DNA of 64,000 nucleotides from Spongiibacteraceae bacterium (GCA_028280715.1 JANQLG010000023.1:124001-188000), one strand, 5' to 3'; numbered from the stretch's first letter, positions 37,188 to 47,039 are shown. Notes: a model not told the origin generated them from the sequence alone. Numbers and translations: made by a program.

Positions 37188-38168
37188 TTATGAGATCAAT
37201 GAAACTGGAGAAACCATTCGTGATTGGTATCTCTGTATTTGTTCAGAAATGTCTTCGGCAAATGTTAAACGTTTCACATCTTCAAAGAGCTCGGACGCTA
37301 AAGGGTACTGGCGGCGTAAATAACCTAGCCATTGTTTAACTCTATTTCCGACATATCTATTCTCGTAAGCCGCTTCTGTTATTTCACTGAATTGGGCCAA
37401 TAGTTCTAATATTCCTTGCGGCCCCAGTTTTTGATGTGAGCGGTCATATTCGAAAGCTTTAATCTGCATGGCAAGATCAGGGCAGGCCAGTATGCCTCGA
37501 CCGAGCATAATATCCGTGCACTGGCTTTGTTTGATACAGGATTGATAATCTTGTATCGACCATATTTCCCCATTGGCAATGATAGGAATGGGGCTACGTT
37601 CCCGAATATCACTGATGGCATCCCAATAAGCGGGAGGTTTATATCCGTCTACTTTGGTGCGGGCATGAATAGTTAGCTCGCTGGTATTGGCTTCAAATAC
37701 AGCCTGGCAGATTTCATGTAATAAACTGCGATCTTCGAAACCCAAGCGAATTTTGGCTGTTATGGGTGTAGAGTGAGGGGTGGCATTTCTAACGGCGCTA
37801 ATAATGTCATACACCCTGTTGGGTTGCTTGAGAATAACTGACCCACCATCATTTTTATTCACTAGCTTTGCTGGGCAGCCAAAGTTGATATCAATGCCAG
37901 GTGCACCTAATTTAGCCGCTTGTAAGGCATTGATAGCCATCATCTCCGGGTTGCCACCCAACAACTGAACATAAACTGGAACTCCGGCTTCGGTCAGTCC
38001 ACCATTATTAAGCTCAGGGCAATAGCGTAAAAAGACTTTATTAGGTAAACGGGTGTTAGTGACCCGAATAAATTCTGTAACACAGCGATCGATGCCGCCA
38101 AGCTTAGTCAGCATTTGGCGCATGGTGTGATCGACGACTCCCTCCATCGGGGCCAATAGAATTCTCAT
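37188..38168 (-). CDS. dusC: tRNA-dihydrouridine(16) synthase DusC
   Basis: A flavin enzyme that reduces uridine 16 in tRNA with NADPH. It has 326 residues. The start MRILLAPMEGVVDHTMR matches DusC, and CVTEFIRV follows. The catalytic Cys lies in DINFGCPAKLVNKNDGG near residue 98. Flavin-phosphate contacts are in AKIRLGFED and IANGEIWS, with a late VKQWLGYLRRQYP typical of DusC rather than DusA or DusB. It reads toward the putative sRNA on the opposite strand. Confidence 0.93.
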   Translation of the reverse strand: MRILLAPMEGVVDHTMRQMLTKLGGIDRCVTEFIRVTNTRLPNKVFLRYCPELNNGGLTEAGVPVYVQLLGGNPEMMAINALQAAKLGAPGIDINFGCPAKLVNKNDGGSVILKQPNRVYDIISAVRNATPHSTPITAKIRLGFEDRSLLHEICQAVFEANTSELTIHARTKVDGYKPPAYWDAISDIRERSPIPIIANGEIWSIQDYQSCIKQSQCTDIMLGRGILACPDLAMQIKAFEYDRSHQKLGPQGILELLAQFSEITEAAYENRYVGNRVKQWLGYLRRQYPLASELFEDVKRLTFAEDISEQIQRYQSRMVSPVSLIS

Positions 38169-38362
38169 GTTAAATCAGTATGTTGGAGAGAAAAACTACA
38201 AGAAGTAGGTAGTAAGGGCTGAGATTATATAAGGATAGAATGGATGCTGATAGCCTATTTTGTATAGCAAGTTCGTCGAGCTTTCGGCTAAAGAAAGTTA
38301 AGCTGGTCAACGGCGTTATTTGGGCAAAAAATTATTATGTAAAAAGGGGCTAGATAAGCAAC

Positions 38363-38575
38363 TTAGTGCTTGTTTAAAGGTCTGTGGTTTTGCTCGTTAG
38401 TATAGATGCTGGCCGATGCATAGAAATCATCCGAAACATTTCGGTTGATTCTTCTGCGATCATCCATTTTTCTGCGGCGCTTATGACTTAAATCCAGCCT
38501 GGGGTTCTGGCGCTGGTCTTGGCCATTGCGTCGGTCGTTGCCTGACCTTCGGTTAATAAAAAAACGTTGTGACAT
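38363..38575 (-). CDS. Small Arg-rich soluble protein with RR-x-D-RR repeats
   Basis: A 70-residue frame with very high Arg/Asp/Asn content: INRRSGNDRRNGQDQR, then HKRRRKMDDRRRINRN, then an unrelated tail with DDFYASASIYTNEQNH. The doubled RR-D-RR pattern recurs in small gammaproteobacterial proteins of unknown role. The strong composition and absence of frame disruption favour a real gene, but no clear ribosome-binding site precedes the ATG at 38575. It is between dusC and gspC, divergent from the latter. It may bind RNA or a nucleotide, but nothing shows it. Confidence 0.5.
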   Translation of the reverse strand: MSQRFFINRRSGNDRRNGQDQRQNPRLDLSHKRRRKMDDRRRINRNVSDDFYASASIYTNEQNHRPLNKH

Positions 38576-38754
38576 AAAAGTTACATACTTGGTGGTTAAT
38601 ATCCGCCGGATTGTTTATTGTTTTTCCAAAAACAACCTCGGGGGAGGACAAGTTTAGGCTATGTCTCAGGGTTTTCCAGCCAGTTCCCAAATAAGTTGTG
38701 AAATTCCCCTAAATTGTTGGCTTATAAAGGGTTCCTAAGGTCGAAATAGCCCAA

Positions 38755-38760
38755 TATAAT
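38755..38760 (+). promoter_or_regulatory. Candidate -10 box for the gspC-N operon
   Basis: A consensus TATAAT lies 27 bases before the first gspC start codon. The -35 region at the right spacing (TTCCTA) is poor, so an activator may be needed. This is the only consensus -10 in the ~210-base leader. Confidence 0.4.
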
Positions 38761-38786
38761 GCTGCGTCTATCAAAAAAACAAATAG

Positions 38787-39770
38787 GTGATGGTTTTGAC
38801 AGGAGAGCAATTAGCTAACAGCTTGACATCTTATGGACATAAAACTGTCACATGGGTTAATGGGCTGCCTGTTAAAACACTCAATAAAATCGTCTGTGCT
38901 GTTTTTGCCCTATGGATAATGACAGGACTATTACAGCTTGTCTGGTTATTTATCCCACAGAATGATGATTCTCAATTAGAGATGAATCCATCTTCAGGGA
39001 TTATTACCTCACAACAATCTGAGCCGGGAGACACTGTCAATATTCCTGAGTTACAAGCATTGAACCTATTTGGCGTAATGGGTGAGGTACCTGTTAACGA
39101 GCCGCAAGTGCAAATACCCATTGAAGCTGAGATTAATGCCCAAAAGACCCGACTGAATTTGACGCTAGAAGGTGTTGTGCATACACCTGATCAGGAGCAT
39201 TCTATTGCCATCATCGTGTATCAGGGCAAGCAGGAGCAATACCATATAGGTGACTCAATTCCTGGAGGGAATAGGGTCACGCTCTCTAGAGTGCTGCTTG
39301 ATCACATCATTCTGGATAACAATGGTAGTTATGAGTCACTTTGGTTATACGATGAAGATAAAAAGGCGCAAACAGGTTCTGCATCGAGATCTGTGTCAAG
39401 GCCGCAGGTGCAATCTCAAAGCAGAAACGTGACGGATTTGCGTGATAATACGAATGCGACTGACTTGGCCAGAGACTATAAAGCTCGTCTATATAACAAT
39501 CCAGGTTCCTTAGCTGATGTGTTGAGAATTGTACCGGCACAGAAAGATGGGCAAATGGTGGGTTATCGGGTGAGCCCCGGAAAAGACAGGCAGCAGTTCA
39601 GTGAGTTGGGGTTTAAGTCTAATGATATTGTGACCTCGGTTAACAATATCTCATTAAGTGAACCATCTAATGCACTTGAAATCTATAAGTTGATGCGCAA
39701 CGCCACTGATGCCAATTTTGTTGTTGAAAGAGATGGTGAGCAAATACAAATAGTGGTTTCCTTGGATTGA
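38787..39770 (+). CDS. gspC: Type II secretion inner-membrane protein GspC
   Basis: Links the inner-membrane platform to the secretin. It has 327 residues. A short cytoplasmic part is followed by one membrane helix (IVCAVFALWIMTGLLQLVWLFI, ~33-54). The periplasmic homology region (~85-195) has LNLFGVMGE and a YHIGDSIPGGNRVTL block. A C-terminal PDZ-like domain (~240-327) has YRVSPGKDRQQFSELGFKSND. It is the first gene of a 12-gene plus-strand gsp cluster. GspS and GspO are not in the window; the prepilin peptidase is probably PilD elsewhere. Confidence 0.93.
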   Translation: MMVLTGEQLANSLTSYGHKTVTWVNGLPVKTLNKIVCAVFALWIMTGLLQLVWLFIPQNDDSQLEMNPSSGIITSQQSEPGDTVNIPELQALNLFGVMGEVPVNEPQVQIPIEAEINAQKTRLNLTLEGVVHTPDQEHSIAIIVYQGKQEQYHIGDSIPGGNRVTLSRVLLDHIILDNNGSYESLWLYDEDKKAQTGSASRSVSRPQVQSQSRNVTDLRDNTNATDLARDYKARLYNNPGSLADVLRIVPAQKDGQMVGYRVSPGKDRQQFSELGFKSNDIVTSVNNISLSEPSNALEIYKLMRNATDANFVVERDGEQIQIVVSLD

Positions 39771-39898
39771 TGACCAATACGCGGAACAAATATTTTAATA
39801 ATAAAAAATGAGAATGAGCATTCGATAGTCTGCATTTCATACAAGATATATCGATTTTTAGTAGGTATTCTTTTGGGTAGGTGTTCTGGAATATATAT

Positions 39899-41968
39899 AT
39901 GACCTTGATAAGAAAAATGTCGCCGGTAGCGCGAGTGTGTAGTTTGATGTTGATGTCGCTTGCCTCTGTGCCATCTCAGGTATGTGCCCAAAGTGATGTC
40001 AGTGCAAGTAAGGCCGGTAGCGAACAGACCTGGACAGTTAACTTTAAAGAAACTGATATACAGGAATTGATTCGCTTTGTAGCTACAGCTACTAACCGAA
40101 CGATTATTGTTGATGACAAGGTGAGAGGCAAAGTACAAGTTATTTCTGCCAAACCGGTAAATAGTGAAGAATTGTATGAACTGTTTTTATCTATTTTGGA
40201 AATCTATGGTTTTACCGCCGTTGAATCCGGGGATATTACACGAATCATTCCCTTGCAAGCAGCCAGGACTGCGCCAGTTCAGGTGACGACCGATAATGAA
40301 AAAGGTGAAAGTAGTGAAATCATTACCGAAGTTATTCAGTTAGAAAATATTTCGGCGGCCAAACTTATCCCTGTGTTGAGGCCGTTAGCACCACAACAGG
40401 CGCACATGGCAGCTTATGCACCGAGCAATGCCATTATTATTTCAGATACAGCTGCCAACATTAATCGTATTAAAGAAGTGATTCGCAATATTGATCTTTC
40501 GGCGGTACAAAAAACGGAACTGATACCTCTTGAACATGCATCAGCTGAAGAGGTCGTTCGAATGATTCAACAGTTGCAAAAAGTTGAAGCTGCACAGGGT
40601 GCGGCAGAAGCCAGTAAAATGGTTTTGGTGGCGGATAAACGCACCAACAGTGTTTTACTCAGTGCGGAAGAGATGGATCGGCTGCGAATAATGGCCTTGA
40701 TTAAAAATCTGGATACGCCATTAGCGCAAAATGGTAATGTGCAGGTGATTTACCTCGAATATGCTGAAGCGAAAGCGTTATCCGAAGTGCTGACGCGTAT
40801 TGTACAAAATATGGAAGGTCTAACACCGCAAGCGGGTAATAATGCGGCAGCAAGAAATAAAGGCGGTGCGACCATCGAAGCGGATGAAGGTACTAATTCC
40901 CTCATTGTTACTGCAGAAGCTGATGTAATGCAGTCGTTGATGTCGGTTGTAAAGATGCTCGATATTCGCAGAGCCCAAGTGTTAGTTGAAGCTATTATTG
41001 TCGAAATGTCAGATGATGATGGGCGCGATTTGGGTGTCGAATGGTTGTTTGTTAATGAGAGCGGTGCTTATGGTTCATCCACAAGTTCCGGCTTAGGTGG
41101 TGCGTTAGCCGCTGCCGGTTTCGAAACCGACGATAATGGTGATGCAGTAGACTCTCGACCTGCTCTGGCGACTGTGTTGGGTAATACTGCTGGACAAGTG
41201 TTGGGGATAGGACGCCTTCAAGATGATATTAGTTTTAATGTAGTGCTAAACGCGCTACAGACAAATCGAGAGGCGAATATTTTATCGACGCCATCGTTAA
41301 TGACACTGGATAATGAAGAGGCTTCCATTACCGTGGGTGAAAATATTCCCTTCGTAACCGGTTCCTATACATCGACGGGGAGTGCGTCTTCCAATCCGGA
41401 TAATCCCTTCCAAACGGTTGAGCGCGAAAATGTAGGTATTAGTTTGAAAATTACCCCTCAAATTAATGAGGGTGATTCAATGATACTAGCTATTTCTCAG
41501 GAAGTGTCCAATGTGATTGAAGGCAGTGCGATTATTAACAGCAACCCTGTCACCAGCGAGCGAAAAATCGACACTAAAGTGCTAGCCGATGACGGGCAGA
41601 TTATAGTCTTGGGTGGTTTAATTGAAGACGATATCACTGAGCAGGTACAAAAGGTGCCAGTATTAGGTGATATACCTATTATAGGGGCTGTGTTTAAAAA
41701 TACTTCTATAAGAGTAGGCAAACGACATCTACTAGTGTTCCTGCGTCCAACTATCGTTAGGGATAAGAGAGCGATGGATGCAGCTACTGCCAGTAAGTAT
41801 CGCCTCATTCGTGAGCAACAAATTCAAGAAATTGAAGAAGGTATTGATTTATATAACGATGAAACACTACCGCTATTACCAGAATGGCGTGAACAGTTGG
41901 AAAAGTTACAAGAGATGCGACAGGAAGAGCAGCAAGTTGATGAAACTACTGAAGGTAACCAGCGGTAA
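39899..41968 (+). CDS. gspD: Type II secretion secretin GspD
   Basis: The outer-membrane channel, about 690 residues. A signal peptide ends near VPSQVCAQ. N0 begins TWTVNFKETDIQELIRFVATATN, and repeated N1-N3 domains follow, including RTNSVLLSAEE and EGTNSLIVTAEADVM. The secretin core has VPVLGDIPIIGAVFKNT and LLVFLRPTIVRD near the end. A C-terminal tail (~60 residues, Gln/Glu-rich) may bind a pilotin, but no GspS gene is visible. The ATG at 39899 is preferred over the GTG at 39881. It lies 128 bases after gspC. Confidence 0.96.
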   Translation: MTLIRKMSPVARVCSLMLMSLASVPSQVCAQSDVSASKAGSEQTWTVNFKETDIQELIRFVATATNRTIIVDDKVRGKVQVISAKPVNSEELYELFLSILEIYGFTAVESGDITRIIPLQAARTAPVQVTTDNEKGESSEIITEVIQLENISAAKLIPVLRPLAPQQAHMAAYAPSNAIIISDTAANINRIKEVIRNIDLSAVQKTELIPLEHASAEEVVRMIQQLQKVEAAQGAAEASKMVLVADKRTNSVLLSAEEMDRLRIMALIKNLDTPLAQNGNVQVIYLEYAEAKALSEVLTRIVQNMEGLTPQAGNNAAARNKGGATIEADEGTNSLIVTAEADVMQSLMSVVKMLDIRRAQVLVEAIIVEMSDDDGRDLGVEWLFVNESGAYGSSTSSGLGGALAAAGFETDDNGDAVDSRPALATVLGNTAGQVLGIGRLQDDISFNVVLNALQTNREANILSTPSLMTLDNEEASITVGENIPFVTGSYTSTGSASSNPDNPFQTVERENVGISLKITPQINEGDSMILAISQEVSNVIEGSAIINSNPVTSERKIDTKVLADDGQIIVLGGLIEDDITEQVQKVPVLGDIPIIGAVFKNTSIRVGKRHLLVFLRPTIVRDKRAMDAATASKYRLIREQQIQEIEEGIDLYNDETLPLLPEWREQLEKLQEMRQEEQQVDETTEGNQR

Positions 41969-41974
41969 TACTGT

Positions 41975-43540
41975 ATGGCTAATTCAGTTGAAGAAACATC
42001 AGTGTCACATGGAGAAGAATTGTTAGTTGATGATGCTAACAGTGAACACAGTGCTAATGAGATAGTTGTTGAGCATGAATTAATACAGTTGCCCTTCGCC
42101 TTTGCGCAAGGACATGGCGTATTACTGGAAATGCAGGGAGAGCAGCCGCACATCATTTACCGGCCCGGTTTAAAAGTATCAGTCTTGTCTGAGTTACGGC
42201 GGGCCCTTAATAAAAGCTTTACTGTTGAAGAAGTTGCAACAGAAGCTTTTCAACTGCGACTCACGCGCGCTTATCAAAAAGATAATAATGAGGCTGTGCA
42301 AGTAGCTGAAGATATGGGCGCGGACTTTGATTTGTCACGATTGGCAGATGAAATTCCCGATACTGCCGATTTGATGGATGCTGAAGATGATGCACCTGTT
42401 ATTCGTTTAATCAATGCAATTTTATCGCAGGCAGTTAGGGAGCAGGCCTCTGATATTCATATTGAAACCTTTGAAGACAAGCTCACAGTTCGCTTCCGCA
42501 TAGATGGTGTTTTGACAGAAGTACTCTCACCAAAACGTATGCTTGCACCTCTGTTAGTGTCACGTTTAAAGGTGATGGCAAAGCTGGATATTGCAGAAAA
42601 ACGCGTACCACAGGATGGCAGGATTTCGATTCGGTTGGCAGGGCATGCGGTTGATATTCGAGTTTCTACTATCCCCTCTGCACACGGTGAACGCGTTGTA
42701 TTGCGTTTGTTAGATAAACAGGCTGGTCAATTAGAACTCGATCAGCTGGAAATGAATGAGCAGGTTTATTCGGCATATACTCACTCATTACAGGCGCCGC
42801 ACGGTATTATTCTGGTAACGGGGCCAACGGGTTCAGGTAAGACAACAACGCTATATGCAGGGCTTACCCACATTAACGAAAGTAGCCGCAATATATTAAC
42901 CATTGAAGATCCTGTCGAATATTTGCTACCTGGTATCGGCCAGACACAAGTTAATGCCAAGGTGGATATGACCTTTGCCAGAGGATTACGGGCGATTCTC
43001 CGTCAAGACCCTGATGTGGTAATGGTGGGTGAGATTCGTGATGCCGAGACGGCAGAGATTGCTGTCCAGGCTAGTTTGACTGGTCACTTGGTGCTTTCAA
43101 CCCTGCACACCAATACCGCCATTGGCGCTATTACACGATTACAAGATATGGGGGTTGAACCTTTCTTGTTGTCTTCAAGTGTGACCGCCGTATTGGCGCA
43201 ACGATTAGTGAGAAAACTCTGTCATCACTGTAAAGAGAGTCATATTGCCAGTGATGGAGAAAAAGCACTGCTGGGTATTGATGTTGCTAACGAAACAACT
43301 ATTTATCGTGCTAAAGGTTGTGATCATTGTAACCATACAGGGTACAAAGGCAGGACCGGTATTTACGAAATGATCGAGTTGGATGAGCAGCTCAGATTAA
43401 TGATTCATGAGTGTGCTAGTGAACATGATATGACGGTACATGCACGCAAATCCTCTGGCAGTATTTTAGATGATGGCCGTCGTCGTGTTCTAAATGGTGA
43501 AACGACCGTTGAGGAAGTTTTGCGAGTGACTGCACTATAA
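41975..43540 (+). CDS. gspE: Type II secretion ATPase GspE
   Basis: The cytoplasmic motor of the secretion system, 521 residues. After an acidic N-terminal part (N1E/N2E), the ATPase has Walker A VTGPTGSGKTTTLYAGL near residue 285, an Asp box LTIEDPVEY, Walker B ILRQDPDVVMVGEIRDAETAE and a His box STLHTN. A zinc-binding tetracysteine domain has CHHC and CDHC. It starts 6 bases after gspD. Confidence 0.97.
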   Translation: MANSVEETSVSHGEELLVDDANSEHSANEIVVEHELIQLPFAFAQGHGVLLEMQGEQPHIIYRPGLKVSVLSELRRALNKSFTVEEVATEAFQLRLTRAYQKDNNEAVQVAEDMGADFDLSRLADEIPDTADLMDAEDDAPVIRLINAILSQAVREQASDIHIETFEDKLTVRFRIDGVLTEVLSPKRMLAPLLVSRLKVMAKLDIAEKRVPQDGRISIRLAGHAVDIRVSTIPSAHGERVVLRLLDKQAGQLELDQLEMNEQVYSAYTHSLQAPHGIILVTGPTGSGKTTTLYAGLTHINESSRNILTIEDPVEYLLPGIGQTQVNAKVDMTFARGLRAILRQDPDVVMVGEIRDAETAEIAVQASLTGHLVLSTLHTNTAIGAITRLQDMGVEPFLLSSSVTAVLAQRLVRKLCHHCKESHIASDGEKALLGIDVANETTIYRAKGCDHCNHTGYKGRTGIYEMIELDEQLRLMIHECASEHDMTVHARKSSGSILDDGRRRVLNGETTVEEVLRVTAL

Positions 43541-43551
43541 GTGAGTGAAGC

Positions 43552-44778
43552 ATGGCAGCCTATAGTTATAAAGCACTCGATCTAAACGGCAAACTGATAA
43601 AAGGAATCATTGAAGGTGATTCTGAGCGGCAGGTTCGGGGTCAGCTGCGAGCCAAGCAACTAAAGCCGGTTGAAGTGAGTGAAAGTGGTGAGAAAGTTGC
43701 AAAACAAAATAGCACTCCGGTTTTCAGCAATTTTTTCAAGCCTCGTATAAGTCAATCAGATTTGGCATTAATTACTCGTCAGTTGGCTACTTTGGTGCAA
43801 TCCAATATGCCCTTGGATGAAGCGTTAACCGCTACAGCGCAACAGTCTAGAAAGCCCCGTATAAATAGTTTGATCTTGCAGGTGCGGGCCCGTGTATTAG
43901 AAGGGCATAGTTTGGCTTATGCCCTCGGTGACTTTCCGCAAATATTTAATGAAATGTATTGCGCAATGGTTAAAGCTGGTGAGCATGCAGGTTTTTTAGG
44001 AACGGTTCTGGAACAGTTGGCGGATTATACGGAAAGTAATCAGTATGCTCAGCAAAAATTAAAAGGTGCAATGATTTATCCCATCGTTTTAGTTGTACTT
44101 TCCATTGCAGTAATCAGCATATTGATGGTGTTTGTTGTGCCTGACTTGGTCAGCGTGTTTTCACACACTAATCAAGAGCTTCCAGCGTTAACCCAAATGG
44201 TAATTTGGTTGAGTGATTTTTTTACTGAAAGTTGGTGGCTGGTGTTGCTTGCTATTATTGCAATAGTGGTCTTTTTCCAGCAGTTACTAAAGGCGCCTTC
44301 GAGAAAACGGGTTTGGCATCGAATTCAGTTAAAACTGCCCTTTATTTCAGGCTTAGTGACATCAGTTGATACTTCGCGCTTTGCTTCGACTCTAAGTATT
44401 TTAACTTCCAGTGGCGTGCCTTTATTGGATGGTTTGAAAATTGCGGGCGCAGTGTTAAGCAATCTTGAATTGCGCGAAGCAAGTAAATCCGTAGCGACGG
44501 CTGTACAGGAAGGTGGCAGTTTAAATAGAGCACTTTCGCAAGCTGATGTTTTTCCACCCATGATGGTGCATATGGTGGCCAGTGGTGAGGCCAGTGGTGA
44601 ATTGGAAACCATGTTGGCAAGATCGGCGACTAACCAACAGCGCGAACTGGAAATGACATTAGGTAATTTAATGGCGATTTTTGAGCCTTTAATGATTGTA
44701 GTGATGGCGGCTATTGTCTGCACCATTGTGTTTGCGATATTAATGCCGATTATTGAAATGAATAATATGATCGCCTGA
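43552..44778 (+). CDS. gspF: Type II secretion inner-membrane platform protein GspF
   Basis: A polytopic platform protein of 408 residues. The N-terminus YSYKALDLNGKLIKGIIEG is typical. Two homologous T2SSF domains follow, with ITRQLATLVQSNMPLDEALTA near residue 70 and the repeat RFASTLSILTSSGVPLLDGLKIA near residue 275. Three membrane segments include MIYPIVLVVLSIAVISILMVFVVP (~180) and a final LMIVVMAAIVCTIVFAILMPI. It follows gspE by 11 bases. Confidence 0.97.
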   Translation: MAAYSYKALDLNGKLIKGIIEGDSERQVRGQLRAKQLKPVEVSESGEKVAKQNSTPVFSNFFKPRISQSDLALITRQLATLVQSNMPLDEALTATAQQSRKPRINSLILQVRARVLEGHSLAYALGDFPQIFNEMYCAMVKAGEHAGFLGTVLEQLADYTESNQYAQQKLKGAMIYPIVLVVLSIAVISILMVFVVPDLVSVFSHTNQELPALTQMVIWLSDFFTESWWLVLLAIIAIVVFFQQLLKAPSRKRVWHRIQLKLPFISGLVTSVDTSRFASTLSILTSSGVPLLDGLKIAGAVLSNLELREASKSVATAVQEGGSLNRALSQADVFPPMMVHMVASGEASGELETMLARSATNQQRELEMTLGNLMAIFEPLMIVVMAAIVCTIVFAILMPIIEMNNMIA

Positions 44779-44814
44779 TCAACTGGCCAAAGCAAAAGAT
44801 TGAAACATTTGAAA

Positions 44815-45315
44815 ATGATGAGAAGAGCAATGAAAAAAGTAATTACAGAGCAAGCAAATACAGTGCAAGTAACACATAAACAACAGGGATTCAGCTTAAT
44901 AGAAATTATGGTAGTACTGGTGATTATTGGATTGCTGGTCAGCATTGTTGCACCCAATGTACTTGATCGAGCTGATGATGCACGTATTCAGAAAGTGCAT
45001 GCCGACTTCAGTGCTATCGAAATGGCTTTAAAGCTATATAAGCTCGATAACTTTAATTATCCAACAACCGATCAGGGGCTCGAAGCATTAGTCGACAAAC
45101 CAGCTATTGATCCTGAACCTCGTAACTGGAAAAAAGATGGTTATTTAGAGCAGCTACCACTGGACCCCTGGGGCCGGCCCTATCAATTTTTAAGTCCTGC
45201 TGAATTCGGTGATGGCGATTATGATCTGTTTTCTTTAGGTGCTGATGGCGTTTCCGGGGGTGAGGATCAAAATGCGGACATCGGTAACTGGATGAATGCT
45301 GGTGACGAGGCCTGA
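44815..45315 (+). CDS. gspG: Major pseudopilin GspG
   Basis: The main subunit of the secretion pseudopilus. The prepilin site is QQG/FSLIE, with the conserved Glu at mature position 5, followed by the helix IMVVLVIIGLLVSIVAPNVL. Family blocks follow: LDNFNYPTTDQGLEALV and PWGRPYQFLSP, with a calcium-binding DYDLFSLGADG region at the end. The exact start is unclear: a TTG at 44800 and ATGs at 44815, 44818 and 44830 are all in frame. Its end overlaps gspH by 20 bases. Confidence 0.96.
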   Translation: MMRRAMKKVITEQANTVQVTHKQQGFSLIEIMVVLVIIGLLVSIVAPNVLDRADDARIQKVHADFSAIEMALKLYKLDNFNYPTTDQGLEALVDKPAIDPEPRNWKKDGYLEQLPLDPWGRPYQFLSPAEFGDGDYDLFSLGADGVSGGEDQNADIGNWMNAGDEA

Positions 45316-45988
45316 TACGATTTCTAGAGCTCAGTTAAAAAGTAATGGGCTAGGCTTTACTCTGGTCGAGTTATTAGTTGTCCTATTGATAGTTGGTTTA
45401 GGTATTAGTTTTGTCAGTGTCAATGTCGGTACTAATGAAGGTTATCGTCTTCGTTCAGAAGCCAGGCAGTTTGCTAATTACACCGCATTAACCGCAGAAG
45501 AGGCTTTGCTCAGTAACCGGCAGTATGGCGTCGATATTTATCGACAGCAGGAAATTGATAGTGATTTATTTGGTTATCGCTGGCTGGTGAGAAATGAATC
45601 TGGTCGATGGGAGTTGGCAGAGTTAACAGATCGAGAATCCGATATTTTATTTCCAGAAGGAGTGGGTTTAAGGTTACAACTTGATGGTTTAGAAACAGAA
45701 CAGGATATCGAATTTAAACAAGAAATTATTGCCGAGCAATCAACATATGAAAGGCAAAACTCGCAACAAGAAAGTTTTCAAGTACTCAATGGCATTATCA
45801 ACGAGGATGCAAGTATTAATCAGCAACAGCGAATTGAACCAGAAATTTGGTTGATGTCGAATGGAGAAATCAATGCGTTTAAATTATTTCTCTATCATGA
45901 AAGTGCACCGGAAAACGAGCTTTTGATTGAAGGTGATGTATTAGGTCGAATCTCAGTCAACACAGGTAGTGAAGATTTTGAGGAATAA
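45296..45988 (+). CDS. gspH: Minor pseudopilin GspH
   Basis: A pseudopilin of 230 residues with prepilin site GLG/FTLVE and helix LLVVLLIVGLGISFVSV. The family block VNVGTNEGYRLRSEARQFANYTALTAEEALLSNRQYGVDIY fits GspH. At 230 residues it is longer than many GspH proteins (about 170-190). The extra is a Gln/Glu-rich stretch near residues 145-185, perhaps a surface loop. The start lies within the end of gspG. Confidence 0.92.
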   Translation: MLVTRPDTISRAQLKSNGLGFTLVELLVVLLIVGLGISFVSVNVGTNEGYRLRSEARQFANYTALTAEEALLSNRQYGVDIYRQQEIDSDLFGYRWLVRNESGRWELAELTDRESDILFPEGVGLRLQLDGLETEQDIEFKQEIIAEQSTYERQNSQQESFQVLNGIINEDASINQQQRIEPEIWLMSNGEINAFKLFLYHESAPENELLIEGDVLGRISVNTGSEDFEE

Positions 45989-46396
45989 ATGAAACAGCGA
46001 TCAAGCAATAGCAGAAACCGTTACGCTGGCTTCACCTTGGTGGAAGTGATGGTGGCTTTTTTGATCGTGGCGGTGGCAATTTCTGCGTTGTTGTTTCAAA
46101 TGATGGGCAATATCGATAATACGGCTTATCTGAGAGATAAAACGATTGCTCATTGGGTGGCATTGAATCAACTGGAATTGGTTCAGCTGGAAAATAAACA
46201 GAACAATCAGCTAATTAATAGCGAACGATCCGGCGTAGAAGAAATGGTTGGTCGTCAATGGTATTGGCGAATCAGGCCGGTTAGAACGCAAGCGGAGGGT
46301 TTCTTGCAGCTAGAGGTTTCTGTTAGCGACACAGATGATGATTCTGCATTAGTAACAATAATAGGCTTGATTGATCAGTTTCATGAGCCCATTTAG
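45989..46396 (+). CDS. gspI: Minor pseudopilin GspI
   Basis: A 135-residue pseudopilin at the pseudopilus tip with prepilin site YAG/FTLVE and helix VMVAFLIVAVAISALLFQMM. GspI features include the mid-protein KTIAHWVALNQLELVQLE and the late GRQWYWRIRPVRT. GAGGAATAAATG gives a ribosome-binding site overlapping the stop of gspH. Its end overlaps gspJ by 14 to 26 bases depending on the start. Confidence 0.94.
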   Translation: MKQRSSNSRNRYAGFTLVEVMVAFLIVAVAISALLFQMMGNIDNTAYLRDKTIAHWVALNQLELVQLENKQNNQLINSERSGVEEMVGRQWYWRIRPVRTQAEGFLQLEVSVSDTDDDSALVTIIGLIDQFHEPI

Positions 46397-47039
46397 TTTT
46401 TTAAATAGAGTAACAAATACATCAAAGTTAAATAACGGTTTTACTTTGGTTGAAGTACTGGTGGCTATGGCTATCACAGCGTTTGTTGCATTGCTGGGAT
46501 ACAATGGTTTAAGTGCCGCCATCGACGCATCAGAAAGCCAGCAGGTGCAGTCTGAACGCATAGCCAAAATTCAGTTGCCACTGAGTGTGCTGGAGCGGGA
46601 TATTCGCTATGCCGTTAACCGTCCTATAAAGGATGAATATGGTGATATGCAATCAGCATTTAGTGGTGGTGAGTTTAATGATTACTTGCTGGAGTTGACA
46701 CGTGCCGACTGGTTGAATCCCCGCGATTTACCCAGAGGTGAATTGCAACGGGTAAGATATCGATTGGAAGATGACAAGCTGTGGCGAGAAAGCTGGTCAG
46801 TATTGGATAGATTGTCTGAAGAAGACAGTTTGCAGCGAATTCCACTACTGGATGGGATTAATTCATTTAACCTGGCATTTCTTGAACCCAGCGAGAGAGG
46901 CTCTGTGCAAACTGGGCTGGATGGTCAATGGGCAGAGAGGTGGAATAAATCTGACAGTTTGCCATTAGCGGTAGAGTTGAAGATAGATATAGAAAATTTT
47001 GGAGAGGTTAGGCGTGTTTTCAGCATCGTATCTCCATAA
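46383..47039 (+). CDS. gspJ: Minor pseudopilin GspJ
   Basis: A tip pseudopilin that complexes with GspI and GspK. The prepilin site is NNG/FTLVE with helix VLVAMAITAFVALLGYNGL. The GspJ pattern LPLSVLERDIRYAVNRPI, then LQRVRYRLEDDKLWRESW, follows. The ATG at 46383 is preferred to the upstream TTG at 46371. The C-terminal end overlaps gspK by about 26 bases. Confidence 0.93.
   Translation: MSPFSFLNRVTNTSKLNNGFTLVEVLVAMAITAFVALLGYNGLSAAIDASESQQVQSERIAKIQLPLSVLERDIRYAVNRPIKDEYGDMQSAFSGGEFNDYLLELTRADWLNPRDLPRGELQRVRYRLEDDKLWRESWSVLDRLSEEDSLQRIPLLDGINSFNLAFLEPSERGSVQTGLDGQWAERWNKSDSLPLAVELKIDIENFGEVRRVFSIVSP

Noticed and set aside
44325-44957. Long minus-strand frame (210 codons) opposite gspF-gspG
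   Set aside because: It is antisense to two clear secretion genes; its Ile/Thr-rich product reflects their codon use.
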